Source: Gammaproteobacteria bacterium (GTDB lineage Bacteria > Pseudomonadota > Gammaproteobacteria > JASBUN01). From it: DNA of 64,000 nt. The notes below the pieces were generated by a model. It did no database searches. It saw only the letters and a program-made list of their open reading frames with translations, and was not told the DNA's origin. Shown here piece after piece: positions 26,206 through 35,493 of this stretch (positions are counted from its first letter, which is position 1; each line of letters opens with the position of its first letter). A program made the translations under genes and the position numbers. The stretch covers positions 124,001 through 188,000 of the forward strand of contig JASBUN010000003.1 of assembly GCA_030147845.1 (NCBI GenBank), written 5' to 3'.

Positions 26206-28179
26206 TCAGCCTTTCAGCAGAACGTTTTCTGCGTGCTCGATTTGGGCTGGCGTGCCCAGCATGACGACCACATCACCTTCGAGCAGGCGCGCGCTTGGCT
26301 CCGGATTGCCAAGCCGCTGCCCACGATGACGTACCGCGGTGACGGTGATGCCCGGCAGCGACAACTGGCGCAGGGTCTTGCCGACCGCGTGTGCGCCGGC
26401 CGGCAATGTGACGGCGTGCAGGCGTTCGCGCGGGCCTTCAAGCTCGTCCAGCGCTACCGGGTCGCTGCCCGGAAAGAAGCGCCGCAACATGCGGTATCGA
26501 TCGGATCGTACCTGTTGGATGCGACGTACGATGGACGCTAGCGGGACGTCAAGCAGGTATAACAAATGCGACGCCAGCATCAGGCTGGCCTCCAGCGTTT
26601 CAGGAACGACTTCGGTCGCACCGCGTTGCTGCAACTCGTCCAGATGAGTGTCGTCCGCTGTGCGCACCAAAATGGGGATATCAGGACGAATCGCACGCAC
26701 GTTGGACACCAGTTTGAGTGCACCGTGAGGATCGTCGAACGTGATGACCAGTACGCGCGCGCGTTCGATGCCTGCCGCAGCCAAAACCTCCGGGTGGGTT
26801 GTGTCACCGTAGAACACGATATCACCGACTTGTCGCGCTTCGCGGATGCGGCTCGGGTCGAGATCGAGCGCGACGTGCCGGAAGCCTTCTTTTTCAATCA
26901 GCCGCGCCAGGTTTTGGCCGATACGTCCATATCCGCAGATCACGATGTGGTCGCTGAAATGTTTGCTCCCGGAGGCGATTTGATGTTCCATTTGCGCCCG
27001 TGTGCTGAGATAGCTGCCGCTAAAAATATGTTTGGCGATTCGGCCGTTGAAGCGAATGATCAGCGGCGCGAAGGCCATACTAATCACCAGCGCGGCCAGC
27101 AAAATCTGCCCTTCTCTGGGTTGTATGAGTTGCGCTGCGATCGCTAACGACAATAGCGCAAACCCAAATTCGCCGCCTTGCGCCAGGACCAGACCGGTAC
27201 GCAAAGAGACTCCGGAATCGGCGCCGCCGATGCGACTAAGGACAGCGATCAGTACGGTCTTGATCAGGAAAATCGAAACGATTACAGCGACTACCCAATG
27301 CCAGATATTGCCGAGCGAATGGATGTCCAGCAGCATGCCGACGGTGACGAAAAACAGCCCTAACAGCACATCGCGAAACGGCCGAATGTCGGCTTCCACT
27401 TGATGGCGATATTCCGTTTCGCCGAGCATTACGCCGGCGAGGAAGCCGCCGAGCGCATACGAGAGTCCGGCGAGTTGGGTGGCCCAGGCGGCCGTCAGGC
27501 TGACCAAAAGAACGGTTAACATAAATAGTTCGGACGAACGCGCCGAGGCGATTTCGCGAAACAAGGGCCGTAACAGCCAGTGGCCGAATGCCAGCATGAC
27601 AATAAAGGCGACGATGCCTTTGGCTAACGCCCACAGCAGTGGCGTAATGATATCGTGCGCGCCGGGTCCCGCCAGGATCGGAATCATGATCAAGAACGGT
27701 ATGACGGCGAGATCTTGAAACAGCAGCACGCCGACGGCGTTGCGCCCGTGGCGCGAATTTCGTTCCAGCTGCTCGGTCAACTGTTTGATGACGATGGCGG
27801 TCGAAGACATGGCTAACACGCCGCCGGCTATCAGCGCGCCCTGCCAGCGCATTCCCAGCAGCCACGCCGCGCCACCGGCGATCAATGTGCTTGCCAGTAC
27901 TTGCGCGCCGCCCAGGCCCAGTACCACGCCCTTCAGTGCAACGAGTTGGGCAAGCGAAAACTCCAGCCCAACCGTGAACAGTAGGAATACGACGCCGAAT
28001 TCGGCGATAAAGCGCGTGTCGGCGGTATCCGGTAGCCATTGCAGTCCGTGCGGGCCGACGATCATGCCGACGACGAGATAGCCGAGTATGGGCGGCAGAT
28101 GAAAGCGCCGGAAAGCGCCCACCGCCACGACCGAAACCGCCAAAAGGACGAGAATCTCCTGCAGAACGGTGTAATTCAT
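26206..28179 (-). CDS. CPA2-family K+/H+ antiporter with RCK domains (KefB/KefC type)
   Basis: A 657-residue monovalent cation:proton antiporter. About twelve membrane segments occupy residues 5-380 (LPPILGYLVVGMIVGPHG, FLLFTVGLEFSL, AMSSTAIVIKQL, LLFQDLAVIPFL). A TrkA-N/RCK domain follows (about 395-515; HIVICGYGRIGQNLARLI with the NAD-binding GxGxxG), then a TrkA-C domain (about 570-655). Proposed role is K+ efflux and pH homeostasis. No KefF/KefG-type quinone reductase is adjacent, so glutathione gating as in E. coli is unproven; a YbaL-like role is equally possible. Confidence 0.92.
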   Translation of the reverse strand: MNYTVLQEILVLLAVSVVAVGAFRRFHLPPILGYLVVGMIVGPHGLQWLPDTADTRFIAEFGVVFLLFTVGLEFSLAQLVALKGVVLGLGGAQVLASTLIAGGAAWLLGMRWQGALIAGGVLAMSSTAIVIKQLTEQLERNSRHGRNAVGVLLFQDLAVIPFLIMIPILAGPGAHDIITPLLWALAKGIVAFIVMLAFGHWLLRPLFREIASARSSELFMLTVLLVSLTAAWATQLAGLSYALGGFLAGVMLGETEYRHQVEADIRPFRDVLLGLFFVTVGMLLDIHSLGNIWHWVVAVIVSIFLIKTVLIAVLSRIGGADSGVSLRTGLVLAQGGEFGFALLSLAIAAQLIQPREGQILLAALVISMAFAPLIIRFNGRIAKHIFSGSYLSTRAQMEHQIASGSKHFSDHIVICGYGRIGQNLARLIEKEGFRHVALDLDPSRIREARQVGDIVFYGDTTHPEVLAAAGIERARVLVITFDDPHGALKLVSNVRAIRPDIPILVRTADDTHLDELQQRGATEVVPETLEASLMLASHLLYLLDVPLASIVRRIQQVRSDRYRMLRRFFPGSDPVALDELEGPRERLHAVTLPAGAHAVGKTLRQLSLPGITVTAVRHRGQRLGNPEPSARLLEGDVVVMLGTPAQIEHAENVLLKG

Positions 28180-28278
28180 GGCTGTCCGGTGGTCATATTA
28201 GGCATGATTCAAGAATACCAGTGCGGTGGGCGTGGCGGTACGGCCGGTGTAGGCCGCGCCATCAACGGTTCGCGGGGA

Positions 28279-29058
28279 TCAGAGATCGAATAGTTCCGGC
28301 GGCTGTTCCGGATCCAAAATCAAAATGCTGTGTTCGGGTAACGCCTGCCAATATTCGCTTTCAGTGAGGCGTTCCGAGGCGATCAATTGGGCATTGGGGA
28401 AAGTATCGTCGTCGGTGGTGTAGTACAACGATGGGCAAACGTCGTTGATGGCGTGACGCGCGGCATAAAACGCTTCGCCGTCACAGACGATCAGATTCAG
28501 CATGGCAGGTGTCTCGCCGATGTACTCGCCTAATAGTTCGAACATGGCAGCGATGCCGCCATCGATCGACAGGTCCTCGTTTTGGTGCAGCACATGCCGC
28601 AACAGCGCGAACAAAAACTCGGAATCGGTATTGCCACGCACCTCGGCCTGAATTTCCGGATCAATGTAGCGGTGCAGGATTGGGCGTAGCGTGGTTTCAA
28701 AGTCGCGGATGAAACCGTTATGCATGAACAGTAGTTCATCATCCCAAAATGGCTGTGTATTGCTGACGCTGGTCGGCAGCATATCGGTTGCGCTGCGTAC
28801 GTTGGCCAACCATAGATCCGCGCTCAGAGCGTGGCCGAGATGGCGCAGATTGCAGTCCGACCAGATCGGTTGCGGATTAAGGTAAACCGCCGGGCTGCCT
28901 TCGTTGGTGTACCAACCAATTCCAAAGCCATCGGCATTGACCGTGGTGTAGCAGGTCTCTTGCGGGTGACGGGCTTGTTCGATCATATTAAAACGAGGCT
29001 CGAGCAGAAACTGCTCAAGTTGAATCTCGGGACCTAGGTATGCGGCCATCCGGCACAT
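28279..29058 (-). CDS. Class II glutamine amidotransferase (EgtC/YafJ-like)
   Basis: Ntn-type glutamine amidohydrolase of 259 residues from the ATG at 29058 (a GGGGAG ribosome site precedes it; the frame extends to 29112 without one). The start MCRMAAYLG exposes Cys2 as nucleophile. Further landmarks are NADGFGIGWYT, RSATDMLPTSVSNTQPF, LFMHNGFIRDF and GNTDSEFLFALLRH. The pattern is close to EgtC, which hydrolyses gamma-glutamyl hercynylcysteine sulfoxide in ergothioneine synthesis, but egtB and egtD are not in the window, so the general YafJ-like label is safer. Confidence 0.85.
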   Translation of the reverse strand: MCRMAAYLGPEIQLEQFLLEPRFNMIEQARHPQETCYTTVNADGFGIGWYTNEGSPAVYLNPQPIWSDCNLRHLGHALSADLWLANVRSATDMLPTSVSNTQPFWDDELLFMHNGFIRDFETTLRPILHRYIDPEIQAEVRGNTDSEFLFALLRHVLHQNEDLSIDGGIAAMFELLGEYIGETPAMLNLIVCDGEAFYAARHAINDVCPSLYYTTDDDTFPNAQLIASERLTESEYWQALPEHSILILDPEQPPELFDL

Positions 29059-29205
29059 GGCGTGCTCCCCCGTTACAGCTGCCTTGGCGCTGTCAGTGCT
29101 CCATTCTTGCACTCTAGTATGCAGAAAGAGAGCGGCCGTGCATATAGAGAACTTTACGCCCTTTTTTGCCGCGCACCGGCGGGGAGCGTGTGGAGTAGGA
29201 ACGTA

Positions 29206-30282
29206 TCAATTCGATAGCGCGATGCTCTTTATTTGGGCGTAGATGCGCATGCCTGGCATAAGCTGCATACGGTCGAACGATTTTCGGGTGATCCTGGCCA
29301 ATAACGGTGCGCTGCCGGCGCGCATGCGTACCAGGGTGCGGCCGCCGTTCTCGTGGGCGATATCCTCAATGGTCGCCTCCAGAATATTTAACACGCTGCT
29401 GTCGGTTGCGCGTGAGCGGGCGAGGCTGACGTCTCGCGCTTGAATCAGTACACGTACTTTGCCACCGACAGCGGCGTCGTGTTGCGCGACACTGAGTTCG
29501 CCGCCATCGAACTGCAGACGGGTGAGCTGGTAGCGCGGTTCATGGTCGGCCACCGTCGTTTCGAGCGCGACGCTGGCGTCGGTGGTATGGGCCAGCGGCA
29601 GGTCGAGACGCGGCAAAATATCCAACAACGCCCCTGCCGCCTGAATCCGGCCGTTCGACATCAATATCAGATGGTCGGCGAGATGCACGATTTCGTCCAC
29701 CGAATGCGTGACATACATCAATGGTATGGACAATTCTTGATGCAGTGCTTCCAGATACGGCAGAATTTCCGCTTTGCGTTGCGCATCCAAAGACGCCATC
29801 GGTTCGTCCATCAACAGCAGGCATGGTTGCCGCAGCAGCGCCCGCCCGATAGCGACGCGCTGTTGCTCGCCGCCGGAGAGATTATGTGGATGGCGTTGCA
29901 GTAGATGCCCGATCCCCAGCAGTTCTACGGTACGTTGCCACACCGACGGATCGTGCGCCTGACTGCTGCGTCGCGCGCCAAACTGTAGGTTGTCTTGGAC
30001 CGATAGGTGCGGGAAGAGGCGGCCATCCTGGAAAACGTAGCCGATGGCCCTTTTGTGCGGTGGTACGAAGATGCGCTGCGCGTCATGGTGCCAAAGCATA
30101 TCACCCACGCGAAGATAGCCGCGTGCGTGCTTTTCGAGTCCGGCGAGGCAGCGCAATAGCGTTGTTTTGCCGCTGCCGGATGGCCCGAATATGCCCAACA
30201 CACCACGTGCGGGCCCCTCGATACGCACGTCCAGGCGGAAATCGCCATGGTCGAGCGTAAACTCGGCGGTCAATCCGTTCAT
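29206..30282 (-). CDS. modC: Molybdate ABC transporter ATP-binding protein (ModC)
   Basis: ATPase of the molybdate importer, 358 residues. Walker A GPSGSGKTTLLR, signature LSGGEQQRVAIGRALL, Walker B LLLMDEPMASLD and the switch VTHSVDEI are all present. A C-terminal TOBE/Mop-like molybdate-binding domain (about 290-355) is typical of ModC and not of general ABC ATPases. The start overlaps the modB stop as ATGA, indicating translational coupling. Confidence 0.95.
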   Translation of the reverse strand: MNGLTAEFTLDHGDFRLDVRIEGPARGVLGIFGPSGSGKTTLLRCLAGLEKHARGYLRVGDMLWHHDAQRIFVPPHKRAIGYVFQDGRLFPHLSVQDNLQFGARRSSQAHDPSVWQRTVELLGIGHLLQRHPHNLSGGEQQRVAIGRALLRQPCLLLMDEPMASLDAQRKAEILPYLEALHQELSIPLMYVTHSVDEIVHLADHLILMSNGRIQAAGALLDILPRLDLPLAHTTDASVALETTVADHEPRYQLTRLQFDGGELSVAQHDAAVGGKVRVLIQARDVSLARSRATDSSVLNILEATIEDIAHENGGRTLVRMRAGSAPLLARITRKSFDRMQLMPGMRIYAQIKSIALSN

Positions 30283-30959
30283 CGACCAACAACCGTACGC
30301 CAGCGCCGGTTAAGGCGGTAGACGAGAAACAAGGCCGCGAACGAGAACAGCAACAGGCCTGCGGAGAGCAAGTGCGCTTGGCTATACTCAAGCGCTTCCA
30401 CGTGGTCATAGATGGCAATGGAGACGACCTGCGTTTTATCTGGGATATTTCCGCCAATCATGAGAACGACACCGAACTCGCCAACGGTATGTGCGAACCC
30501 GAGCGTTACCGCGGTAATAAATCCGCTTCTAGCCATTGGCAGTACCACGCTGACAAAGCGGTCGAGCGTGCCGGCGCCCAGGGTCGCCGCGGCCTCGATC
30601 CAGCGGTCGCCGACGGTTTCAAACGTGTTCTGTAACGGTTGCACGACGAAGGGTAGCGAATAGAGTACCGAGCCCAGTACCAATCCGGCAAACGTGAACG
30701 CCAACCCGTGTCCGGTGAGTGCCCGCCATGGTCCGCCGATGACACCGTCGGGCGCGAGGCCGATCAGTAGGTAAAATCCCAGTACCGTTGGTGGTAGCAC
30801 CAGTGGTAGCGCGACGACCGCCTCGATAGCGGCCTTAAATCGCACCCGTGTGCGTGCAAGCCACCATGCCAGTGGTGTGCCAATCAGCAGCAACACGATG
30901 CTGCTGATGGTCGCCAGCTTTAACGTGATCCATAGTGGCGTCCAATTCATTGCGCTCAT
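30279..30959 (-). CDS. modB: Molybdate ABC transporter permease (ModB)
   Basis: Inner-membrane channel subunit of 226 residues with about five TM helices. Recognised by LWITLKLATISSIVLLLIGTPLAWWLA (about 8-34), VALPLVLPPTVLGFYLL, and the permease loop EAAATLGAGTLDRFVSVVLP that docks on ModC. First gene of a modB-modC unit, divergent from the porin at 31217. ModA, its periplasmic partner, is on the same strand but on the far side of that porin. Confidence 0.95.
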   Translation of the reverse strand: MSAMNWTPLWITLKLATISSIVLLLIGTPLAWWLARTRVRFKAAIEAVVALPLVLPPTVLGFYLLIGLAPDGVIGGPWRALTGHGLAFTFAGLVLGSVLYSLPFVVQPLQNTFETVGDRWIEAAATLGAGTLDRFVSVVLPMARSGFITAVTLGFAHTVGEFGVVLMIGGNIPDKTQVVSIAIYDHVEALEYSQAHLLSAGLLLFSFAALFLVYRLNRRWRTVVGR

Positions 30960-31161
30960 CCCAACCCCGATCTATGGCGATATGTTCTTGAACCCTCGCT
31001 GTTTCGCCGCGTTCCGCTTGGCCTCGATTCGCTTTATCGAACAAATCAGCGTTCCGTTGCTGCTTGGCGTGCAGCCGATTCCGCGCAAGCAATGTAACAG
31101 AAACTTCACCGCGGCATAACCGAACCTTCATGTTCGGCCGCCACTATGGGCGCTCTTTGGA

Positions 31162-31193
31162 GGCGCCCGCCGGTCACGCCGGCTGCGCCTTTG
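31162..31193 (+). promoter_or_regulatory. Hairpin with short T-run in the porin leader
   Basis: Two nested stems, GGCGC (31162-31166) with GCGCC (31185-31189) and GCCGG (31169-31173) with CCGGC (31179-31183), are followed by TTTGTT. The structure ends about 13 bp before the porin ribosome site. It looks like a weak terminator or attenuator in the leader; there is no experimental support. Confidence 0.35.
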
Positions 31194-31216
31194 TTGTGAC
31201 AATATCGGAGGTTGAT

Positions 31217-32281
31217 ATGAAAAAGAAAGTTGTATGCGCGGCGGTTGCTGCATTGGTCATGGGACCGACGATCGCCAGCGCTTACGAGATTCTGGGGAAT
31301 AAATTAGAAGTTTATGGCAAGGTCCATGTTTCGGCGGACTATGACAATAATGATCGTGCTGCACCCAATTCGCAGAAAGATTTCAGCTTTTCTAGTAATG
31401 CGAGTCGGATCGGTTTCAAGGGTCAGTACGACCTCACATCGGATATGACGCTGTTGTGGCAGATTGAGCAGGAAATCAATTTTGACCAGGGGAAAGATAC
31501 CTGGGCCACGCGTAACACTTTTGCCGGCCTCAAAGGTAGTTATGGCACGATCTTGGGTGGGATTTACGACACGCCCTATAAGTCGCTGGCGGGAAAGTGG
31601 GGGCTGTTCGGCGATACCATCGGCGATCGTCGTGCCATACTCGGCGCCGATGCGCTCAGTGGCAACAAGATGAATCAGCGCGGTAAGAATGCGCTGCTAT
31701 ATATGAACAAGTTTGGGCCACTCAAACTCAACGCCATGTATTCGACTGATGGTGGCAACAGCAATCCGGGTGGTATCGACAACAACAATAAAGACATGGA
31801 GAGCGTGTCGCTGGTTTACAAGCAGGGCCCGGTGTTTCTGGATGCCGCCTATGAGAAATGGAAAGATCTGTCGGGCTACGGTCGGGTTAAGGGTTGGCGT
31901 GTAGCGGGGGGATACAACTTCGGTGCGGCGAAAATCGGCGCTATCTACGAAGACATCACCGCCGACTCGCGCGCGTCGATCGACCGTAAAGCCTGGGGTT
32001 TGAACGGTTCGGTCAAAATTAGCGCAAAGTCGGATATCCGAGTGCAGTATATGCAGGCCGGCGATTATCAGGGGGTGTCGAATTCGGGCGCCAAGATGGC
32101 CAGTATTGGGATTTTCCGAAAGATCAATAAGCAGGCGCAAATCTATGCGGCTTATACGCAAACCAAGAACGACAGCAACGCCAAGTATCAGGCGGTCGAT
32201 GGTGGCCACGGCGATGAAGTGAAAACCGATTTGGGCGGCACACCAAGTGCGGTATCGGTGGGATTTATGTTAAAGTTTTGA
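31217..32281 (+). CDS. Outer-membrane porin (Gram-negative general porin family)
   Basis: A 354-residue beta-barrel porin. The ATG at 31217 is set by GGAGG 7 bp upstream and a clean signal peptide (MKKKVVCAAVAALVMGPTIA, cleavage after ASA). The mature start YEILGNKLEVYGKVHVSADY, conserved SSNASRIGFKG and the NTFAGLKGSYGTILGG loop identify the Porin_4/OmpC-like group, and the protein ends in Phe (VGFMLKF) as BAM substrates do. It sits between modA and modB on the opposite strand, with its own terminator. A role in oxyanion entry is suggested only by position. Confidence 0.93.
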   Translation: MKKKVVCAAVAALVMGPTIASAYEILGNKLEVYGKVHVSADYDNNDRAAPNSQKDFSFSSNASRIGFKGQYDLTSDMTLLWQIEQEINFDQGKDTWATRNTFAGLKGSYGTILGGIYDTPYKSLAGKWGLFGDTIGDRRAILGADALSGNKMNQRGKNALLYMNKFGPLKLNAMYSTDGGNSNPGGIDNNNKDMESVSLVYKQGPVFLDAAYEKWKDLSGYGRVKGWRVAGGYNFGAAKIGAIYEDITADSRASIDRKAWGLNGSVKISAKSDIRVQYMQAGDYQGVSNSGAKMASIGIFRKINKQAQIYAAYTQTKNDSNAKYQAVDGGHGDEVKTDLGGTPSAVSVGFMLKF

Positions 32282-32317
32282 GTGCTTGCGGCCGGCTTGG
32301 TTGGCGCGCGATATCCT

Positions 32318-32350
32318 GTCGGGGCATGGACGCTCCGGCGGTTTTTGTTT
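32318..32350 (+). terminator. Rho-independent terminator after the porin
   Basis: An 8-bp stem with two G-U pairs, GTCGGGGC (32318-32325) with GCTCCGGC (32332-32339), then GG and TTTTTGTTT. It lies 36 bp past the porin stop and ends before the modA 3' end, insulating the two convergent genes. Confidence 0.75.
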
Positions 32351-32377
32351 TGATTACTGTACTTACGGTAAAGACCG

Positions 32378-33142
32378 CTAGGGTAACGCGTAGCCTTGTC
32401 GGCTGATTTCAGCGCGTGCTTGCTTGGAGCGCAAAAACGCGGTGAAGGCGTGCGCTGCAGCATTTCCTTGGGCACGCTTGAGAGTCACGGCCTGCTGTTC
32501 GATAGGCGTATACATTTGTTGCGGCACCAGCCAAAGGCTACCGGACCTCCGGTTGCCGTTCGCCAGGGTGATCTGTGCAAGGGCGATGAAGCCGGCATCG
32601 GCGTTTCCGGTAGAGACGAATTGCCAGGTCTGGCCGACGTCCTCACCACGCACGATGCGCCCGGAGTATTGCTGCCAGACATACATCTTTTGTAGCACTT
32701 GTTGCGCGGCCGCGCCGTATGGCGCGGTCTTGGGATTGGCAATAGCCAGCTTCTGAATGCTGCTGCCGCGCAGCACTGCGCCCGCTGTGTCCACCAACCC
32801 CGATTTCGGGCTCCACAGGGCCAGACGGCCGATGGCGTAGGTGAAGCGGCTGCCTTTTAACGCTACGCCTTCGCTTTCAAGTAGCTTTGGACGTCGCTTG
32901 TCTGCGGCCAGGAATACGTCGTAAGGCGCACCATGCCGGATTTGTGCATAGAGTTTTCCGGTCGAACCGGCGCTCAGCAGCACCTTATCGTGGCTTTCCT
33001 GCTCGAATTGATGCGCGAGTATTTTACTGGTGGCGAGGAAGTTGGCGGCTACCGCCACGGTTACCGTTTGTGCGGATACAGCGGTGCTGGCCAAACATGC
33101 GGTTGCCAACAGGGCGACAAAGTTGGACAAAGAGTGACGCAT
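32378..33142 (-). CDS. modA: Molybdate-binding periplasmic protein (ModA)
   Basis: Solute-binding protein of the molybdate importer, 254 residues from the ATG at 33142 (GGAG 7 bp upstream). The signal peptide is MRHSLSNFVALLATACLAST with cleavage near VSA. The mature N-terminus VTVAVAANFLATSKILAHQF is typical of ModA, followed by LSAGSTGKLYAQIRHGAPYDVFL and ANPKTAPYGAAAQQVL, which contribute oxyanion-binding Ser and backbone positions. It follows argF by 57 bp on the same strand, and is separated from modBC by the oppositely oriented porin. Confidence 0.94.
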   Translation of the reverse strand: MRHSLSNFVALLATACLASTAVSAQTVTVAVAANFLATSKILAHQFEQESHDKVLLSAGSTGKLYAQIRHGAPYDVFLAADKRRPKLLESEGVALKGSRFTYAIGRLALWSPKSGLVDTAGAVLRGSSIQKLAIANPKTAPYGAAAQQVLQKMYVWQQYSGRIVRGEDVGQTWQFVSTGNADAGFIALAQITLANGNRRSGSLWLVPQQMYTPIEQQAVTLKRAQGNAAAHAFTAFLRSKQARAEISRQGYALP

Positions 33143-33199
33143 CGGACGGCTCCGTGGGTTTGATGTTAGCCTCATGCGCGCTGCTGCGGCCGCACACGT

Positions 33200-34102
33200 T
33201 TAGACCATCAGAAATTCTAATAACGCCTTCTGTGCATGTAGACGGTTTTCGGCCTCGTCCCAAACTGCGCTTTTCGGCCCGTCGATGACTGCAGCGTCGA
33301 CTTCCTCGCCGCGATGCGCAGGCAGGCAGTGCATGAACAATGCGTCTGTGGAGGTCAGTTGCATCAGTTCAGGTGTCACCATGTAGCCTTGGAATGCGGT
33401 ATTGCGTTCCACGCGCTCGTCCTCCTGGCCCATGCTGGTCCAGACGTCCGTGACCACTAGATCCGCGTCGCGGACAGCGTCTTTGGGATCGCGCACGATC
33501 TGTGCGTGATCGCGCCCGCTACTGAGAATATCGGCATCGGGATCGAAGCCCTCTGGGCAGGCGACATTGAGCTTAAAGTCGAACTGACGTGCGGCATTGA
33601 TATAGGAGTGGCACATATTGTTACCGTCGCCGATCCACGCGACGGTGCGCCCGCGGATGTCACCACGATGTTCGATAAACGTCTGCACGTCGGCAAGAAG
33701 CTGGCACGGGTGATAGACGTCGGTCAGGGCGTTTATCACTGGGACGGAAGAATATTCTGCGAACAACTCCAGCTTCTCATGTTCGTAGGTACGAATCATG
33801 ACCGCGTCAACCATGCGCGATAGCACACGTGCGCTGTCTTCGATCAGTTCGCCACGTCCAAGCTGCGTGTCGCGTGGCGACAGAAAGATGGCTTGGCCGC
33901 CAAACTGGATCATCGCGGTTTCAAACGACACGCGTGTGCGCGTCGACGATTTCTCGAACACCATCGCCAGCGTGCGATTCTTCAGTGGTTCGTAGATTTC
34001 GCCGGCGCGTTGCATGGCCTTAAGCTCGATGGCGCGCTTGATCAGTGCGCCGAGTTCGTCGGCAGACATATCCATGAGGGTGAGGAAGTGACGAAGCGCC
34101 AT
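33200..34102 (-). CDS. argF: Ornithine carbamoyltransferase (ArgF)
   Basis: Makes citrulline from ornithine and carbamoyl phosphate in arginine synthesis. 300 residues, as expected. Carbamoyl-phosphate loop [15 protein letters not shown] in [11 protein letters not shown], ornithine-side DVWTSMGQE and catalytic Cys in [11 protein letters not shown] are intact. Begins 16 bp after argD on the same strand, so argD-argF form an operon, possibly reading on into modA. Confidence 0.97.
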   Translation of the reverse strand: MALRHFLTLMDMSADELGALIKRAIELKAMQRAGEIYEPLKNRTLAMVFEKSSTRTRVSFETAMIQFGGQAIFLSPRDTQLGRGELIEDSARVLSRMVDAVMIRTYEHEKLELFAEYSSVPVINALTDVYHPCQLLADVQTFIEHRGDIRGRTVAWIGDGNNMCHSYINAARQFDFKLNVACPEGFDPDADILSSGRDHAQIVRDPKDAVRDADLVVTDVWTSMGQEDERVERNTAFQGYMVTPELMQLTSTDALFMHCLPAHRGEEVDAAVIDGPKSAVWDEAENRLHAQKALLEFLMV

Positions 34103-34118
34103 GGTGTTTCGTTTCCCG

Positions 34119-35297
34119 CTATTGTGCCTGAAGAAATCGGCGCACTAATGCGCTGACAGTGTCTACGATACGTTCGGCTTCGCTGTCGTCGATGACCAGC
34201 GGCGGCAACAGGCGTATCGAACGCTCGGCGGTGACGTTGATCAGCAGTCTTTCGGACAGCGCTTGCTGCACAAGCACCGCGCATGGACGATCTAATTCGA
34301 TAGCCATCATGAGCCCCTTGCCGCGAATGGCAATCACGCCGGCTAGACCCGCGAGGTTGCCGCGGAAGGCGTCAAGCATGCGCCGGCCCAGTTCAGCTGC
34401 CCGATGCCGTAAGCGCTGCGTCTCAAGCGTCTCGATTACCGCCAGGGCGGCACTGCAGGCCAGTGGATTGCCGCCAAATGTCGATCCGTGGTTGCCGGGT
34501 TGGAAAAGTTCGCCCGCCGCGCCGCGCGCCAGACACGCGCCGATGGGTACGCCGTTGCCGAGTCCCTTGGCCAGCGTCATGACATCGGGAACCACGTCGC
34601 TGTGTTGAAAGGCAAACCATTCGCCCGTGCGGCCCATGCCTGTCTGTATTTCGTCGAGCATCATCAACCAACCGTGCTCATCGCAAATTTGCCGCACGCC
34701 GGCGAGGTAGCCGTCATCGGGTACGCGTACGCCGCCTTCGCCTTGGACCGGTTCGACCAGCATGGCTACCACGTTGTGGCTGTTCTTGGCGATGGCGCGC
34801 AGCGACTCCAGGTCGCCGAAGCGCGCACGCACGAAACCTTGCACCAACGGTTCGAAGCCGGCCTGAACCTTGCGGCTTGCAGTGGCGCTGAGCGTGGCCA
34901 GGGTGCGGCCGTGAAAGCTGCCTTCACAGACCACGATCTGCGGCACATTAATGTCACGCTGGTGTCCGTATAGGCGCGCTAGTTTGATGGCCGCTTCGTT
35001 GGCTTCGGCGCCGGAATTGCAGAAAAACACCTTGTCCATGCCGCTCAGGGACGCTAGACGTTCCCCCAGGCTTTGTTGTAGGCGCACGCCGTACAAATTG
35101 GAGGTATGTAAGAGCGTGGTTGCTTGTTCGCACAATGCTCGCGCGACCGCCGGGTGTGCGTGGCCCAAACCGCACACGGCGATGCCGCTGATTGCGTCAA
35201 GGTAACGTTCGCCGCTTTCGTCCACAAGCCAAGCACCTTCGCCGCTTGCGAAGGTGACGGGTAAACGTGCGTAAGTATGCATTAATGCGCCTGGCAT
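34119..35297 (-). CDS. argD: Acetylornithine aminotransferase (ArgD)
   Basis: PLP-dependent class III aminotransferase converting N-acetylglutamate semialdehyde to N-acetylornithine; ArgD enzymes often also serve lysine synthesis. 392 residues with [47 protein letters not shown] and the PLP lysine in [13 protein letters not shown]. The start at 35297 is supported by GGAAAGG 6 bp upstream. A terminator-like hairpin lies within 40 bp upstream, and a candidate promoter lies on the far side of it. Confidence 0.95.
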   Translation of the reverse strand: MPGALMHTYARLPVTFASGEGAWLVDESGERYLDAISGIAVCGLGHAHPAVARALCEQATTLLHTSNLYGVRLQQSLGERLASLSGMDKVFFCNSGAEANEAAIKLARLYGHQRDINVPQIVVCEGSFHGRTLATLSATASRKVQAGFEPLVQGFVRARFGDLESLRAIAKNSHNVVAMLVEPVQGEGGVRVPDDGYLAGVRQICDEHGWLMMLDEIQTGMGRTGEWFAFQHSDVVPDVMTLAKGLGNGVPIGACLARGAAGELFQPGNHGSTFGGNPLACSAALAVIETLETQRLRHRAAELGRRMLDAFRGNLAGLAGVIAIRGKGLMMAIELDRPCAVLVQQALSERLLINVTAERSIRLLPPLVIDDSEAERIVDTVSALVRRFLQAQ

Positions 35298-35310
35298 GCT
35301 CGCCTTTCCA

Positions 35311-35337
35311 AAAATAAAAACAGCCCAGAAAGTGGGC
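35311..35337 (-). terminator. Terminator-like hairpin in the argD leader (possible attenuator)
   Basis: On the minus strand GCCCA and TGGGC form a stem with a 5-nt loop (35337-35323), followed by TGTTTTTATTTTT. It is a textbook intrinsic terminator shape. Its T-run ends only about 13 bp before the argD ATG and merges into the argD ribosome site. An alternative upstream hairpin (35339-35354, GCTTACC with GGTGAGC) could compete or stack. Confidence 0.65.
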
Positions 35338-35359
35338 CGCTCACCAAGGTAAGCTTACA

Positions 35360-35388
35360 ATGGTAAGGCGAATGTGTCGCGCAATCAA
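35360..35388 (-). promoter_or_regulatory. Candidate sigma-70 promoter for argD-argF
   Basis: TTGATT (35388-35383) and TACCAT (35365-35360), both on the minus strand, are separated by exactly 17 bp; each matches 4 of 6 consensus bases. Transcription would start near 35353, giving a leader of about 55 nt that includes the terminator-like hairpin. No ARG box was recognised with confidence. Confidence 0.4.
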
Positions 35389-35413
35389 ACCGGTGGTTAC
35401 CGCCTAACGGCAA

Positions 35414-35440
35414 ACGGGGGAATCGCCATGATTCCCCCGT
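35414..35440 (-). terminator. Strong hairpin downstream of sodB
   Basis: Perfect 11-bp stem, ACGGGGGAATC (35414-35424) with GATTCCCCCGT (35430-35440), loop of 5 nt. On the minus strand it is followed by only a short T-run (TTTG), so it may stop transcription or protect the sodB mRNA 3' end. It begins 53 bp past the sodB stop. Confidence 0.7.
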
Positions 35441-35493
35441 CTTCCAGATCACCGTGCACCCGTGTTGTGGGCGTAGGCTACCGCCGTGAGCAA

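Noticed and set aside
27236-28039. 267-codon alternative frame within the KefB/C-type gene
   Set aside because: Arg-rich, no hydrophobic segments or motifs; the overlapping antiporter frame is fully supported.
30960-31216. ModE-type operator in the modB/porin gap
   Set aside because: A weak ATAT...ATAG-like patch is present, but it does not form a convincing ModE dyad.
35311-35354. Arginine-rich leader peptide controlling argD
   Set aside because: No short frame with a start codon and clustered Arg codons precedes the terminator-like hairpin, so ribosome-mediated attenuation of the trp type is not supported.
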